Shown one piece after another: positions 41,463-49,900 of a DNA stretch of 60,776 bases. Location of the stretch: contig JAAWEL010000039.1 in assembly GCA_022794255.1 (NCBI GenBank), positions 1 through 60,776 on the forward strand, written 5' to 3'. Source of the DNA: Lachnospiraceae bacterium (GTDB lineage Bacteria > Bacillota > Clostridia > Lachnospirales > Lachnospiraceae). Below the pieces are notes generated by a model. That model saw only the letters and a list, made by a program, of their open reading frames with translations, made no database searches and had not been told where the DNA came from. Position numbers and translations under genes: made by a program. The first letter of the stretch is position 1; the number at the start of each line of letters is the position of its first letter.

Positions 41463-42419
41463 ATGTTTGAAACCTATTTGAATGTGGAATGGATCGGAAG
41501 CTTTCTGTTCTCTGTGATTCGTATCTCCACACCCTTAATATTTGCCGCTTTAGGGGCATGCTTTACAAAAAAAGCAGGGCTTTTGAATATGGCCCTGGAA
41601 TCCATGATGCTGGTAGGAGCTCTCTGCGGTGTTTTGGCATCTGCGGCGTCCCAGAGCCTGTTTTTTGGCTTTTTAGGGGCAGTGGCAGGGGCGGTAATTA
41701 TTGCAGGAATTATCTGCTACTGCGCATTTTTCCTTAAAACCGATCTCTATCTGACCAGTATTTCCATCAACCTGGCGGCATCAGGAGGAACAGTATTTAT
41801 TCTTTATCTGGTATGTGGCCAGAAATCCACCAGTGCAGGAATTTTAAAGAGCCTGACCATACCAAAGCTTACCATTCCCCTGATCGATAAGATTCCTGTT
41901 CTGGGGGCGGCAGTCTCCGGCCATAATGTGCTGACCTATGTGGCATTTCTCAGCGTGTTTTTGGTGTATTTTCTTCTTAAAAAGACAAGAATCGGACTTC
42001 GGATCAAGTCTGTGGGGGAAAATCCCCATGCGGCGGAGTCGGTTGGAATTTCAGTGAGAAGGATCCATACGATCTCTTTTCTGATCTCTGGTGTGTTCTG
42101 TGGATTTGCCGGTGCCTTTATGTCCATGGGATATGTGTCCTGGTTTGCCAGGGATATGTTAGCTGGCCGTGGCTTTATTTCTATGTCTGCCACCAATATA
42201 TCGAATGCATCCCCTTTTTTGTCCATGCTTTCGGCAATGATGTTCGGACTTTCTCAGGCCATTGCCAATGCACTGCAGATTACCTCGGCCCCGGCAGAGA
42301 TTGTCTCAGCCTTGCCCTATATCATGACGATTCTTCTGGTTATTCTGTTTGCTTTGATTCGGATTGGACGCCAGCGGCAGAAGATGATGAGGCTGGCTGC
42401 TACGATTGAGGAGGAATAA
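41463..42419 (+). CDS. Nucleoside ABC transporter permease 2 (YufQ type)
   Basis: Second membrane subunit, 318 aa. RISTPLIFAALGACFTKKAGLLNMALESMMLVGA is the hallmark N-terminal segment. LYLTSISINLAASGGTVFILYLV and GENPHAAESVGISVRRIHTISFLISGVFCGFAGAFMS follow. It completes a BMP-ATPase-permease-permease importer. The ATG is the base immediately after the previous stop codon, so translation is coupled. Confidence 0.92.
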   Translation: MFETYLNVEWIGSFLFSVIRISTPLIFAALGACFTKKAGLLNMALESMMLVGALCGVLASAASQSLFFGFLGAVAGAVIIAGIICYCAFFLKTDLYLTSISINLAASGGTVFILYLVCGQKSTSAGILKSLTIPKLTIPLIDKIPVLGAAVSGHNVLTYVAFLSVFLVYFLLKKTRIGLRIKSVGENPHAAESVGISVRRIHTISFLISGVFCGFAGAFMSMGYVSWFARDMLAGRGFISMSATNISNASPFLSMLSAMMFGLSQAIANALQITSAPAEIVSALPYIMTILLVILFALIRIGRQRQKMMRLAATIEEE

Positions 42420-42422
42420 AGA

Positions 42423-43295
42423 ATGATTATTGATTTTCGTTCTCGTCCGCCCTACAAGGGCTTTGTGACAGAGGGAAACTTTTTTCCCAGACCTATGGAG
42501 GATGATTTTGAGCATCCGATGGATGTGCCTGCCGTGTACCGGCTCAGCGCCGGGTCGGATATTGAATCAGCCCGCCACGGGGACTTTGATTTGTATTTGA
42601 AGGAGCTTGACGCCTCTGGTATTGATCTGCAGGTGATTCATGGCAGAATGGTGCGGCCTGGTATGGCCCGGGTAAACAATGATGACGTGTGCGAGCTGGG
42701 AGTGGTTTTTCCGGAGCGGTTTATCTGTTTTCCGGCGGTGGATCCGTCAGACCCTAAAGGGGCGGTAAAAGAAATAATTCGTTGTGTGGAAAAATACCAT
42801 GTGAAGGGAATTGCCTTAGAGCCGGGGTGGGCCATGCCTTCGATTCGGGTAGATGACCCTTCTCTGGATCCCATCTATGAGAACTGTCAGGAGCTGGGAT
42901 TGATTCTTTCCTTTACTCTCAGTGTTTTAGCGGGAGAGGATCTGACCTGCTGTCATCCTCTTCCTCTGCAGAGAATGGCAAAGCGTTTTCCGGACCTTAC
43001 TATAACCGTTGCCCATGGCTGCTGGCCGTATGTGGCAGAGTTTCTGGCTGTGGCAATGGTTTGCCCTAATATATATTTTTATCCGGATTTTTTCCTGGTA
43101 ACTCCCAATATGCCATTTTCTGAGCAGTTTATCAAGGCGGCCAACTCCTATATGAAGTACCGGATGCTGTTTGCCAGCAGTTATCCGGTGCGGGGAATGA
43201 AACAGAGCCTGGATTGGTTTCAGGCCTTGCCCTTTGAGGAGGGAGTCCTTGAGCAGCTTTTATCAGGGAATGCCAGAAGGATTTTAAAGCTTTAG
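42423..43295 (+). CDS. Amidohydrolase-2-like TIM-barrel protein lacking most metal ligands
   Basis: A 290-aa protein of the amidohydrolase_2/ACMSD-like fold. The usual metal-binding HxH at the start of strand one is replaced by Arg6-Ser7-Arg8 (IIDFRSRPP). The mid-barrel His is absent in LGLILSFTLS. The last-strand Asp is Ser in FASSYPV. Only His198 in TVAHGCWPYV remains of the common ligands. The overall signatures (HGRMVRPGMARVNNDDVCELGVVFPERFICFPAVDP, then KGIALEPGWAMPS) still place it in the family. Either it works without a metal or it binds ligand without the classical chemistry. It lies between an importer and a nucleoside phosphorylase, so it may act on a nucleoside-derived compound. 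The function is unassigned. Confidence 0.7.
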   Translation: MIIDFRSRPPYKGFVTEGNFFPRPMEDDFEHPMDVPAVYRLSAGSDIESARHGDFDLYLKELDASGIDLQVIHGRMVRPGMARVNNDDVCELGVVFPERFICFPAVDPSDPKGAVKEIIRCVEKYHVKGIALEPGWAMPSIRVDDPSLDPIYENCQELGLILSFTLSVLAGEDLTCCHPLPLQRMAKRFPDLTITVAHGCWPYVAEFLAVAMVCPNIYFYPDFFLVTPNMPFSEQFIKAANSYMKYRMLFASSYPVRGMKQSLDWFQALPFEEGVLEQLLSGNARRILKL

Positions 43296-43311
43296 ACAAG
43301 GAGGCTTATCA

Positions 43312-44100
43312 ATGGTCAAAACAGAAAAGAAATATCACATTCAGTTAAGCAAGGATGATATAAAGGGTGCCAGATATGCAATCATGCCTGGAGATCCGGC
43401 CCGGGTGGAAAAAATCGCATCATATTTGGAACAGCCAAGATTCTTAAATGTGAATCGGGAATATACCAGCTGGCTCGGCAGCCTGAAGGGAGAGCAAGTG
43501 TTAGTAGTCAGTCATGGGATCGGCGGGCCATCCACAGCTATTGCCGTGGAAGAGCTGGCAGAACTGGGAGTTGACACTTTCATTCGCGTGGGAACCAGTG
43601 GAGGGATGCAAAAAAAGGTCCTTCCGGGGGATATTATTAATGTAAACGGGGCAATTCGGGCAGAGGGTACCTCCCGGGAATATGTAGGGATCGAGTACCC
43701 AGCTATATCAGATTTTGAAGTGACCCGGGCTCTTTATGACGGGGCGGAGGATTTAAAGGTTCGTCACCACACTGGAGTGGTTCACTGTAAGGATTCTTTC
43801 TATGGTCAGCACAGTCCGAAGCGGATGCCGGTGGCCGGGGAGCTTTTGAGCAAATGGGAGTGCTGGATTCGGGCCGGGGCTCTGGTGTCTGAAATGGAGA
43901 CAGCTGCTCTGTTTACGGTGTGTGCTTCCTTAGGAGTCCGGGCCGGAGCAGTGATGCTTTGCATTTGGAATCAGGTTCGGGAGGAGATGGGGTATACAGA
44001 TCAGCCGGTATATGACACAGATCTGGCCATTCGTGTTGCAATTGAAGGGCTCGGGCGGTTGATTTTTAATGATCAAAAAAAGGGAGGAGAACAGGTATGA
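43312..44100 (+). CDS. Uridine phosphorylase-like nucleoside phosphorylase
   Basis: Cleaves a pyrimidine nucleoside with phosphate to free base and (deoxy)ribose-1-phosphate; cytosolic, hexameric family NP-I, 262 aa. Phosphate-site segments are MPGDPARVEKIASYL and IRVGTSGGMQ. The family loop VSHGIGGPSTAIAVEELAELG and the ribose-site VSEMETAALFTVCASLGVRAG follow. KDSFYGQHSPKRMPV corresponds to the base-recognition region of E. coli Udp and keeps the Gln. It is likely uridine-preferring, but related nucleosides are possible. It overlaps the next gene by four bases. Confidence 0.88.
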   Translation: MVKTEKKYHIQLSKDDIKGARYAIMPGDPARVEKIASYLEQPRFLNVNREYTSWLGSLKGEQVLVVSHGIGGPSTAIAVEELAELGVDTFIRVGTSGGMQKKVLPGDIINVNGAIRAEGTSREYVGIEYPAISDFEVTRALYDGAEDLKVRHHTGVVHCKDSFYGQHSPKRMPVAGELLSKWECWIRAGALVSEMETAALFTVCASLGVRAGAVMLCIWNQVREEMGYTDQPVYDTDLAIRVAIEGLGRLIFNDQKKGGEQV

Positions 44101-45284
44101 GGATTCCTGTGTTTTCTGTCAGCAGCCGGATCAATCAGGATTTGGAGCTGCTGACCAGGCGTTTTTTTGAGGAGCTTGAAAGAGAGGGGCAGATAATACC
44201 AGAGTTTCAGGAGCCATCTGAAATTGGTCATGCAGATCCCTGTATCATTTACATTGCTTCCGGCGGCAGCGAGATTCAGTTTGCTGCTTTGATGGAACAG
44301 ATTGAGGCAGAGAAGATCTATTTGCTTACCAGTGGATACAGCAATTCTCTGGCGGCATCCATGGAAATCCTGTCTTATATCCGCCAGCATGGAAGGACTG
44401 GGGAGATCATTCACGGAAGTGGAAAAAAGTGTACACAAAAGTTGAAGGATATTATGGCGGCATCAGAAGCCAGAAAGCGGATTCAGGGAATGAAGCTGGG
44501 AATGGTAGGAGAGCCATCCGACTGGCTGATCGCCAGCCGGTCAGATAAAGAGGTTCTCAAGGAACGCCTGGGGATTGAGGTGGTGTCTATTTCTTTAGAT
44601 GAGCTGATAGACGAATACGAGAAACATGCTTATCAGAAGGACTGCTGGACGGAGAAGCTGGAGGCCATGGAGTTTGACCATCAGGAGCTTATAAAGGCGT
44701 TAGAGCTTTATGGCGCGCTTGACCGGCTGGTGGAAAGATATGGCCTTGGAGGCTTGAGTGTCCGCTGCTTTGATCTTTTGGAAAAGTTAAAAACCACCGG
44801 ATGCTTAGGACTGGCAATCTTAAATGCCAGAGGAATCTACGGAGGATGTGAGGGAGACCTTCCTTCCCTGGTATCCATGGTGATCTTGGGTGAGGTGTCA
44901 GGACAGGCGGCATTTATGTGCAATCCGTCACGGATTGATCTGGAACGGGAAGAGATGGTTCTTGCCCACTGCACCCTTCCTCTGCACATGCCCGATCATA
45001 TGGAGCTTAAAACACATTTTGAGTCCGATATAGGGGTGGCAATTGCCGGACAGATTCCGGAGGAGGAGATCACCATCTTTAAAATATCTGGTGATTTAAA
45101 GGAGCATTATGTGGATGGAGGAAAGATTCTTAAGAATATGCAGGATCCCACGCTGTGCAGAACTCAGATCAAGATAAAACTTTCTTGCTATGACTATTTC
45201 CTGGAACACCCAATCAGCAATCATCATGTGATCTGCTGTGGGGATTGCAGACAGGCACTTTCCTATTTCCTTTCCCTTATTTAA
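44097..45284 (+). CDS. L-fucose isomerase-like protein (COG2407 type)
   Basis: A 395-aa protein of the L-fucose/L-arabinose isomerase-like group. The C-terminal half carries CLGLAILNARGIYGGCEGDLPSLVSMVILGEVSGQAAFMCNPSRIDLEREEMVLAHCTLPLHM, which matches the family's Glu/Asp/His metal site (Glu in GGCEGD, Asp in SRIDL, His in AHCTLP). The N-terminal half is a Rossmann-like domain with YIASGGSEIQFAAL. An aldose-ketose isomerase acting on a sugar freed from nucleosides is possible, but phosphorolysis yields a sugar phosphate, so the substrate is unclear. It is the last gene of the operon and overlaps the convergent MATE gene by eight bases. Confidence 0.68.
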   Translation: MRIPVFSVSSRINQDLELLTRRFFEELEREGQIIPEFQEPSEIGHADPCIIYIASGGSEIQFAALMEQIEAEKIYLLTSGYSNSLAASMEILSYIRQHGRTGEIIHGSGKKCTQKLKDIMAASEARKRIQGMKLGMVGEPSDWLIASRSDKEVLKERLGIEVVSISLDELIDEYEKHAYQKDCWTEKLEAMEFDHQELIKALELYGALDRLVERYGLGGLSVRCFDLLEKLKTTGCLGLAILNARGIYGGCEGDLPSLVSMVILGEVSGQAAFMCNPSRIDLEREEMVLAHCTLPLHMPDHMELKTHFESDIGVAIAGQIPEEEITIFKISGDLKEHYVDGGKILKNMQDPTLCRTQIKIKLSCYDYFLEHPISNHHVICCGDCRQALSYFLSLI

Positions 45285-46626
45285 CCATTTGTTTGGTTTT
45301 CCAGTGACCAGTTTGATACCAGCAAAAGGAGATCAGATAGTTGACAGCCCATCCAATTGGGACCGCGTACCAGACAAACTGGATACCATAGATTGGTGAG
45401 AAAAATCTTGCCACAAACACCCGAATCCCCAGATTAATCAGATTGGCAATCATATAGATCCCCACATCTCCAGAGCCTCTGAGCACACCATCTGTGGTGG
45501 CCTTAAATCCGATCAGGCAGAAAAAACAGCCGATAAACCGCAGGTAAGAGGTTCCTGTTTCATAGGCTATGGGAGATGCATTGGCATCTAAAAAAGCAGA
45601 CAGGATCGGGTGATAGAAGGCCTGGCAGATCACAAACAAGGCAATGGCAAACCCAGCAATAATCCCGTAGGAGATCCGGTAGCCCTGCCGTACCCGTTTT
45701 GTCTGTCCGGCGCCTAAGTTTTGGGCTGTAAAGGTGGACATGGCATTGCCGGTGCCGATCATGGGGACAATGGCAATGGATTCCAGACGCATACCGGCCG
45801 AGTAGCCGGCTAGGGCGGAGGAACCAAACTGGTTGACAGAGGATTGGGTCAGCAACATGCCAATGCTGACGATTGACTGCTGGATAATGGAGGGAACCGC
45901 AATCTTTGTGCCCCGCAGCAGTATGGAAGAGCAAAACAGGGCGGGCTTTTCTTCCGTGTGATAGGTATGCAGCAAAGCCATCAGAATACAGAAGGATATG
46001 ACGGCAGAGATCCCCTGGGCGAGGACAGTGGCAATCGCCACGCCGGCCACACCCAGCTCAAAGCGGATAACCATCAAAAGATCCAGAAAAATATTCAGGA
46101 GGGAAGAAAAGATCAGGAGTCCCAGAGGAATTCCGGATTTCCCCATAGCGTTAAAATTGGCTGCCAGTATATTGTACATAAACATAAAAGGGAGTCCGGT
46201 AAAATATAGCTGAAGATATAATACTGCGTCCTCATAAATATTTTCAGGTGTGTTTAACCTGGAGAGAACCCAGGGATTAGCCACAAAGCCGAAGAGAGCC
46301 AACAATGTGCTTAAAACGGCAAAGGTAATTAAAAATGTATAGACGGAGGTTTTCATTTCCTGATATTTTCTTGCCCCCAAATACTGACTGGTAAGAACCG
46401 AGGCACCGATTCCCCCGCCAATGGCGATCATAATAAAGACATTGGTGAAAGAGTAGGAAGCTCCCACGGCAGCCAGGGCATCTACCCCAACATATCGTCC
46501 TACGATTACAGAATCGGCCATGTTATAAAACTGCTGAAACAAATTACCTAAAATCATGGGGAGCGCAAATAAGAATAAGGCACGTCCGGGAGCACCGTCA
46601 ATCAGTCTTTGTTTGTTATTTGCCAT
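45277..46626 (-). CDS. MATE-family multidrug/Na+ antiporter
   Basis: Twelve-helix efflux protein of 449 aa. Conserved segments are ALPMILGNLFQQFYNMADSVIVGRYVGVDALAAVGAS at the N-terminus, IGASVLTSQYLGARKYQEMK, and the second-half repeat VPMIGTGNAMSTFTAQNLGAGQTKRVRQGYR. It exports cationic or amphipathic compounds using an ion gradient; specificity cannot be read. The ribosome site AGAGAGGG precedes the ATG. It overlaps convergently with the fucose-isomerase-like gene, and I see no terminator between them. Confidence 0.92.
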   Translation of the reverse strand: MANNKQRLIDGAPGRALFLFALPMILGNLFQQFYNMADSVIVGRYVGVDALAAVGASYSFTNVFIMIAIGGGIGASVLTSQYLGARKYQEMKTSVYTFLITFAVLSTLLALFGFVANPWVLSRLNTPENIYEDAVLYLQLYFTGLPFMFMYNILAANFNAMGKSGIPLGLLIFSSLLNIFLDLLMVIRFELGVAGVAIATVLAQGISAVISFCILMALLHTYHTEEKPALFCSSILLRGTKIAVPSIIQQSIVSIGMLLTQSSVNQFGSSALAGYSAGMRLESIAIVPMIGTGNAMSTFTAQNLGAGQTKRVRQGYRISYGIIAGFAIALFVICQAFYHPILSAFLDANASPIAYETGTSYLRFIGCFFCLIGFKATTDGVLRGSGDVGIYMIANLINLGIRVFVARFFSPIYGIQFVWYAVPIGWAVNYLISFCWYQTGHWKTKQMVK

Positions 46627-46742
46627 GACAATAACCCTCTCTTGTCAATCAATATAGATATCAATGGGATTCATTATAGCTGTTTCTCTGTAAAAAAGCA
46701 AGGGACAGGCTCTCTGCTGTCTGAATTATAATGAAATAATTG

Positions 46743-46772
46743 TTGACGCTTTATGGAAAAATAAAGTATAAT
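46743..46772 (+). promoter_or_regulatory. Promoter of the FIST-chemoreceptor operon
   Basis: TTGACG (46743-46748), an 18-base spacer, TATAAT (46767-46772). Confidence 0.75.
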
Positions 46773-46787
46773 ACGATTAGTCATGAT

Positions 46788-46825
46788 CAGCCGCCAGGCA
46801 ACAAAAGCTATCTGGCGGCTGTTTT
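46788..46825 (+). terminator. Terminator-like hairpin at the 5' end of the FIST mRNA
   Basis: Perfect 10-bp stem CAGCCGCCAG (46788-46797) with CTGGCGGCTG (46812-46821), then TTTTG. It begins about ten bases after the predicted transcription start and 33 bases before the gene. Confidence 0.75.
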
Positions 46826-46857
46826 GTGGGAACAATACATAGTGAAGAGGGGATCCT

Positions 46858-47913
46858 ATGAGACAGTTTTTTGGTATGAGCAGGCGCGGAGACCTGCGGG
46901 AAGCCGTAAGCGGGCTTTCAATGCCGCAGATGCTTTTTTTAATGTCAAACGGGCGGCAGTTTGAGGAGCATGTAAAGGAGTTAGAGAAGCTTTTTCCCGG
47001 AGTGCCCAGTATCGGATGTATCGGGATGAGCTATGATACCCAAGTGGTAGAGGATGGAGTCGGGGTTATTGCCTTTTCAGATGGTGTGTGCGCTGCAGCA
47101 AATGTGCTGGAACAGGTGTCAGTGATGCCTGTCAGATATATTGAACGCCTGGAAAGGGATTTGAATCATGTAAATGGCTCCCAGAAGGATACGATTTGTA
47201 TTGATTTCTGCGCTGGAAATGATGCCTGTGTGCTGACAACGATTCATAGTGTGCTTAAGGGCAGAGGAATTTCTCTGGTGGGAGGAACCGGAGATGGGGG
47301 GAAGGTTTCTGCCAATGGCAGGGTTTATGAGGATGCAGTGGCTTATGCATTGGTTCGGAATGAGAACGGAAGAGTTAAGGCATACAAAGAAAACATTTAT
47401 CACACAAAAGGGAATTACCGGTTTATTGCTTCACAGACAGATAAAGCCAGATATATTATGGGATCCTTAAACGGAATGCCGGCCAAACAAGTCTATCAGA
47501 AGATCCTTAAGGTGACAGAACAGCAGATCCCGACTCAGACCTTTAAGAATCCTTTTGGAAAAATTAACGGAGAGGATGTCTGTATAATATCGATCAAAGA
47601 GGTCGTGGGAGATTCACTGGCCTGCTTCCGCCAGGTGAATGATTCCGATGTTCTGGTTCTTTTAGAGCTGGGAGACTATCGGGCTATCGTTAAAGATACG
47701 ATCCAGATGATACGCAAAGATTTTTCCAGAATTTCAGCAGTCTTTTCTGTTAATTGTCTGTTCCGCTACAAATTGTTTAGTGAGAACGGATATATGCAGG
47801 AATATTTGCAGGAGATGAGCGCTTTGGGAAGTCACGGAGGCCTGGTAGGATATGGTGAGCACTATAATAACCGTTTTGTCAATCAATCCATGACCTGCGT
47901 GGTATTTGAATAA
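46858..47913 (+). CDS. FIST-domain sensory protein
   Basis: Cytosolic protein of 351 aa with FIST N and FIST C domains, a ligand-binding module found in signal transduction. N-terminal features are PSIGCIGMSYDTQVVEDGVGVIAFSDG; the middle has VGGTGDGGKVSANGRVYEDAVAYALVRN; the C-terminal part has PFGKINGEDVCIISIKEVVGDSLACFRQVNDSDVLVLLELGD and LGSHGGLVGYGEHYNNRFVNQSMTCVVFE. There is no output domain of its own. The 16-base gap to a soluble chemoreceptor gene suggests it hands its signal to that partner. The ligand is unknown; amino-acid-like molecules have been proposed for the family. Confidence 0.83.
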   Translation: MRQFFGMSRRGDLREAVSGLSMPQMLFLMSNGRQFEEHVKELEKLFPGVPSIGCIGMSYDTQVVEDGVGVIAFSDGVCAAANVLEQVSVMPVRYIERLERDLNHVNGSQKDTICIDFCAGNDACVLTTIHSVLKGRGISLVGGTGDGGKVSANGRVYEDAVAYALVRNENGRVKAYKENIYHTKGNYRFIASQTDKARYIMGSLNGMPAKQVYQKILKVTEQQIPTQTFKNPFGKINGEDVCIISIKEVVGDSLACFRQVNDSDVLVLLELGDYRAIVKDTIQMIRKDFSRISAVFSVNCLFRYKLFSENGYMQEYLQEMSALGSHGGLVGYGEHYNNRFVNQSMTCVVFE

Positions 47914-47928
47914 AGGAGGGGATGAGAG

Positions 47929-48870
47929 ATGGTATTTTGGAAAAAATCCCGGACAGAGACAGATAAATATCAAAACGAGAAAAGAAGCTTGTATCCGGTT
48001 TTGTTTGTGATGGATACCTTAAATGAATACCGCGATGAACTGGTTAAAAAGGAGGTGGATTCCCTCCATGAGCTTGGCCTGGTAAAAAGCTCTTTTGACA
48101 ATGTGCTGAGGGAGGCAGGAAATTTCCAGGAAAAGCTGCAGGATTTCGGACAGAATTTTTTTAATATTGAACAAGTGTCTGGTGAGTTTGCGGCTGTTAA
48201 AGAAAAGATTGATACATCCGTTGTACAGGCGCAGGATGAGGTTGCTGAGTTAAAGAACAGCTCCATGGAGGTGGAGGAACATTTCGCAGAGATGAATACC
48301 ACCTTTGAGGATCTGCAAGGATCTGTAGAAAAGATTAAAAGCTGTATGAGTGAGATCGTCTCCATTGCAAACCAGACTAATATTCTGGCGTTGAATGCTT
48401 CCATAGAGGCAGCCAGAGCAGGAACACAGGGTAAGGGATTTGCAGTGGTGGCTGCAGAGGTAAAGAAGTTAGCAGATGAGATCAAGGATCTGGCTGGTCT
48501 GGTAGACACCAGCATTGGAGATGTGGAGGTGAGCACAGATAAGCTCAATGCAAGCATCCACACCTCCAGACAGGCTTTAGGGCACAGCATAGAAAAGGTC
48601 AATGATACCTATGAGATGTTTGATAAAATCACCCAGGCGGCAGAGGGAGCATCCTCGGTTCAGTCAGATATCTCAGGCGTGATCGGCGATTCACGGACAG
48701 CCCTTCAGATTTTGTGCGGCTTTTTCGATAAGATCCGGGATCAATATCAGGAGGTGGTAAAGCATATCAGCCGTGCCAGCTATTTAGGAACCACAAAGAG
48801 TGCCATGTTTGAAGATATTGATAATATGATGTCTCAGATCCCGCCGATTATTGAGTCTGACGGAAAATAA
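47929..48870 (+). CDS. Soluble methyl-accepting chemotaxis-type signalling protein
   Basis: A 313-aa receptor without membrane helices, HAMP or a recognisable sensor domain. It has a short N-terminus, a long coiled coil, and the kinase-control tip IVSIANQTNILALNASIEAARAGTQGKGFAVVAAEVKKLADEIKDL. It should couple to CheA/CheW from the cytoplasm. No che or flagellar genes are in this window. It is the second gene after the FIST protein, with a GGAGGGGATGAGAG ribosome site. It may serve motility or a CheA-like pathway with another output. Confidence 0.88.
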   Translation: MVFWKKSRTETDKYQNEKRSLYPVLFVMDTLNEYRDELVKKEVDSLHELGLVKSSFDNVLREAGNFQEKLQDFGQNFFNIEQVSGEFAAVKEKIDTSVVQAQDEVAELKNSSMEVEEHFAEMNTTFEDLQGSVEKIKSCMSEIVSIANQTNILALNASIEAARAGTQGKGFAVVAAEVKKLADEIKDLAGLVDTSIGDVEVSTDKLNASIHTSRQALGHSIEKVNDTYEMFDKITQAAEGASSVQSDISGVIGDSRTALQILCGFFDKIRDQYQEVVKHISRASYLGTTKSAMFEDIDNMMSQIPPIIESDGK

Positions 48871-48877
48871 AGATTTG

Positions 48878-49900
48878 TCAAAAATCAAAGGTCAGCACTA
48901 CCTTGCGGACAGAGGGATCGTGGCTGTCGATAAAATCAAAGGCATCCTGGGCCCTTAGCAGAGAAAATGTGTGGGAAACGCTGCCATTTAAATCCAGCTT
49001 TCCCTCACAGACCATCTCGATGGCTTTCCCAAACATATGATTTTGCAGGCGCGAGCCGCGGATATCTAATTCTTTGGCAGTGATAAGGGACGGGGGGATC
49101 TCAAAATGGTTGGAGGTAAGGCCCATAACCATGACCCGTCCTGCATTTCCGGTGGCCTCTAAAAGCGTCAGCAGGGAATCCCCGGAGTTGGCAGCATCTA
49201 TGGAGATGGTGGCACCATGTCCATCTGTGTACTCTAAAACTTTTTCCAGAAGATTTTCTTTTTTTACATTAATTGTGTGGCGTGCCCCGCTATTTCTGGC
49301 ATCTTTCAGCTTTTCATCTGTGCGGCAGGCTACAATAATATGTTCACAGAGGAGTCTTGCAATTTTAAGGACAGAACTTCCCAAAGCGCCATAACCTAAG
49401 ATCAGCAGCATGTCGTCCCTGACAAGCTGTGCCCTGGCACAGGCCTGGATGGCAATGGTGGCAGGTTCAATCATAACAGCATCACGGTCTGAGAGACCGT
49501 CAGGAAGCAGATAGCAGTCAGATTCAGGAACTGCAATATATTCCCGGAAGCCGCCGTCTATATGAACACCCCTTACCTGCAAATTGTCACATACATTTTT
49601 ACGTCCAATTCTGCAGGGATAGCAGTGGCCGCAGCTAACTACCTGATTGATGATAACCCGGTCACCTGGTTTTAAGGTTTTGACATTTTTTTCTGTTTTT
49701 TCCACAATGCCAACCATCTCATGACCAATGATGCGGGGATAAGTGACAATGGCATTCGTCCCATGATAGATGGTTCCATCTGAACCACATATGCCAGCAG
49801 CAGTCATTTTTACCAGAATATTGTTGCGGTTATCCGTAGATGGTTTCTCCAATTCAATAATTCTTAAATCTTTAGGGCCGGCAATCTGTACAGCTTTCAT
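48878..49900 (-). CDS. Zinc-dependent medium-chain alcohol dehydrogenase
   Basis: NAD(P)-dependent dehydrogenase of the threonine/sorbitol dehydrogenase type, 340 aa. Catalytic zinc residues are Cys38 (GICGSDG) and His60-Glu61 (IIGHEMVG). Structural zinc cysteines are Cys90, Cys93, Cys96 and Cys104. The nucleotide fold has LILGYGALGSSVLKIARLL, slightly altered from GxGxxG. The ATG overlaps the lysR stop by four bases, so it is co-translated with that regulator. Substrates may be polyols or amino alcohols; none can be chosen. It converges with the chemoreceptor gene at an eight-base gap. Confidence 0.87.
   Translation of the reverse strand: MKAVQIAGPKDLRIIELEKPSTDNRNNILVKMTAAGICGSDGTIYHGTNAIVTYPRIIGHEMVGIVEKTEKNVKTLKPGDRVIINQVVSCGHCYPCRIGRKNVCDNLQVRGVHIDGGFREYIAVPESDCYLLPDGLSDRDAVMIEPATIAIQACARAQLVRDDMLLILGYGALGSSVLKIARLLCEHIIVACRTDEKLKDARNSGARHTINVKKENLLEKVLEYTDGHGATISIDAANSGDSLLTLLEATGNAGRVMVMGLTSNHFEIPPSLITAKELDIRGSRLQNHMFGKAIEMVCEGKLDLNGSVSHTFSLLRAQDAFDFIDSHDPSVRKVVLTFDF

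Noticed and set aside
46779-46857. Leader of the FIST gene as a cyclic-di-GMP riboswitch
   Set aside because: It is too short and lacks the conserved GEMM motifs; only one simple hairpin is present.
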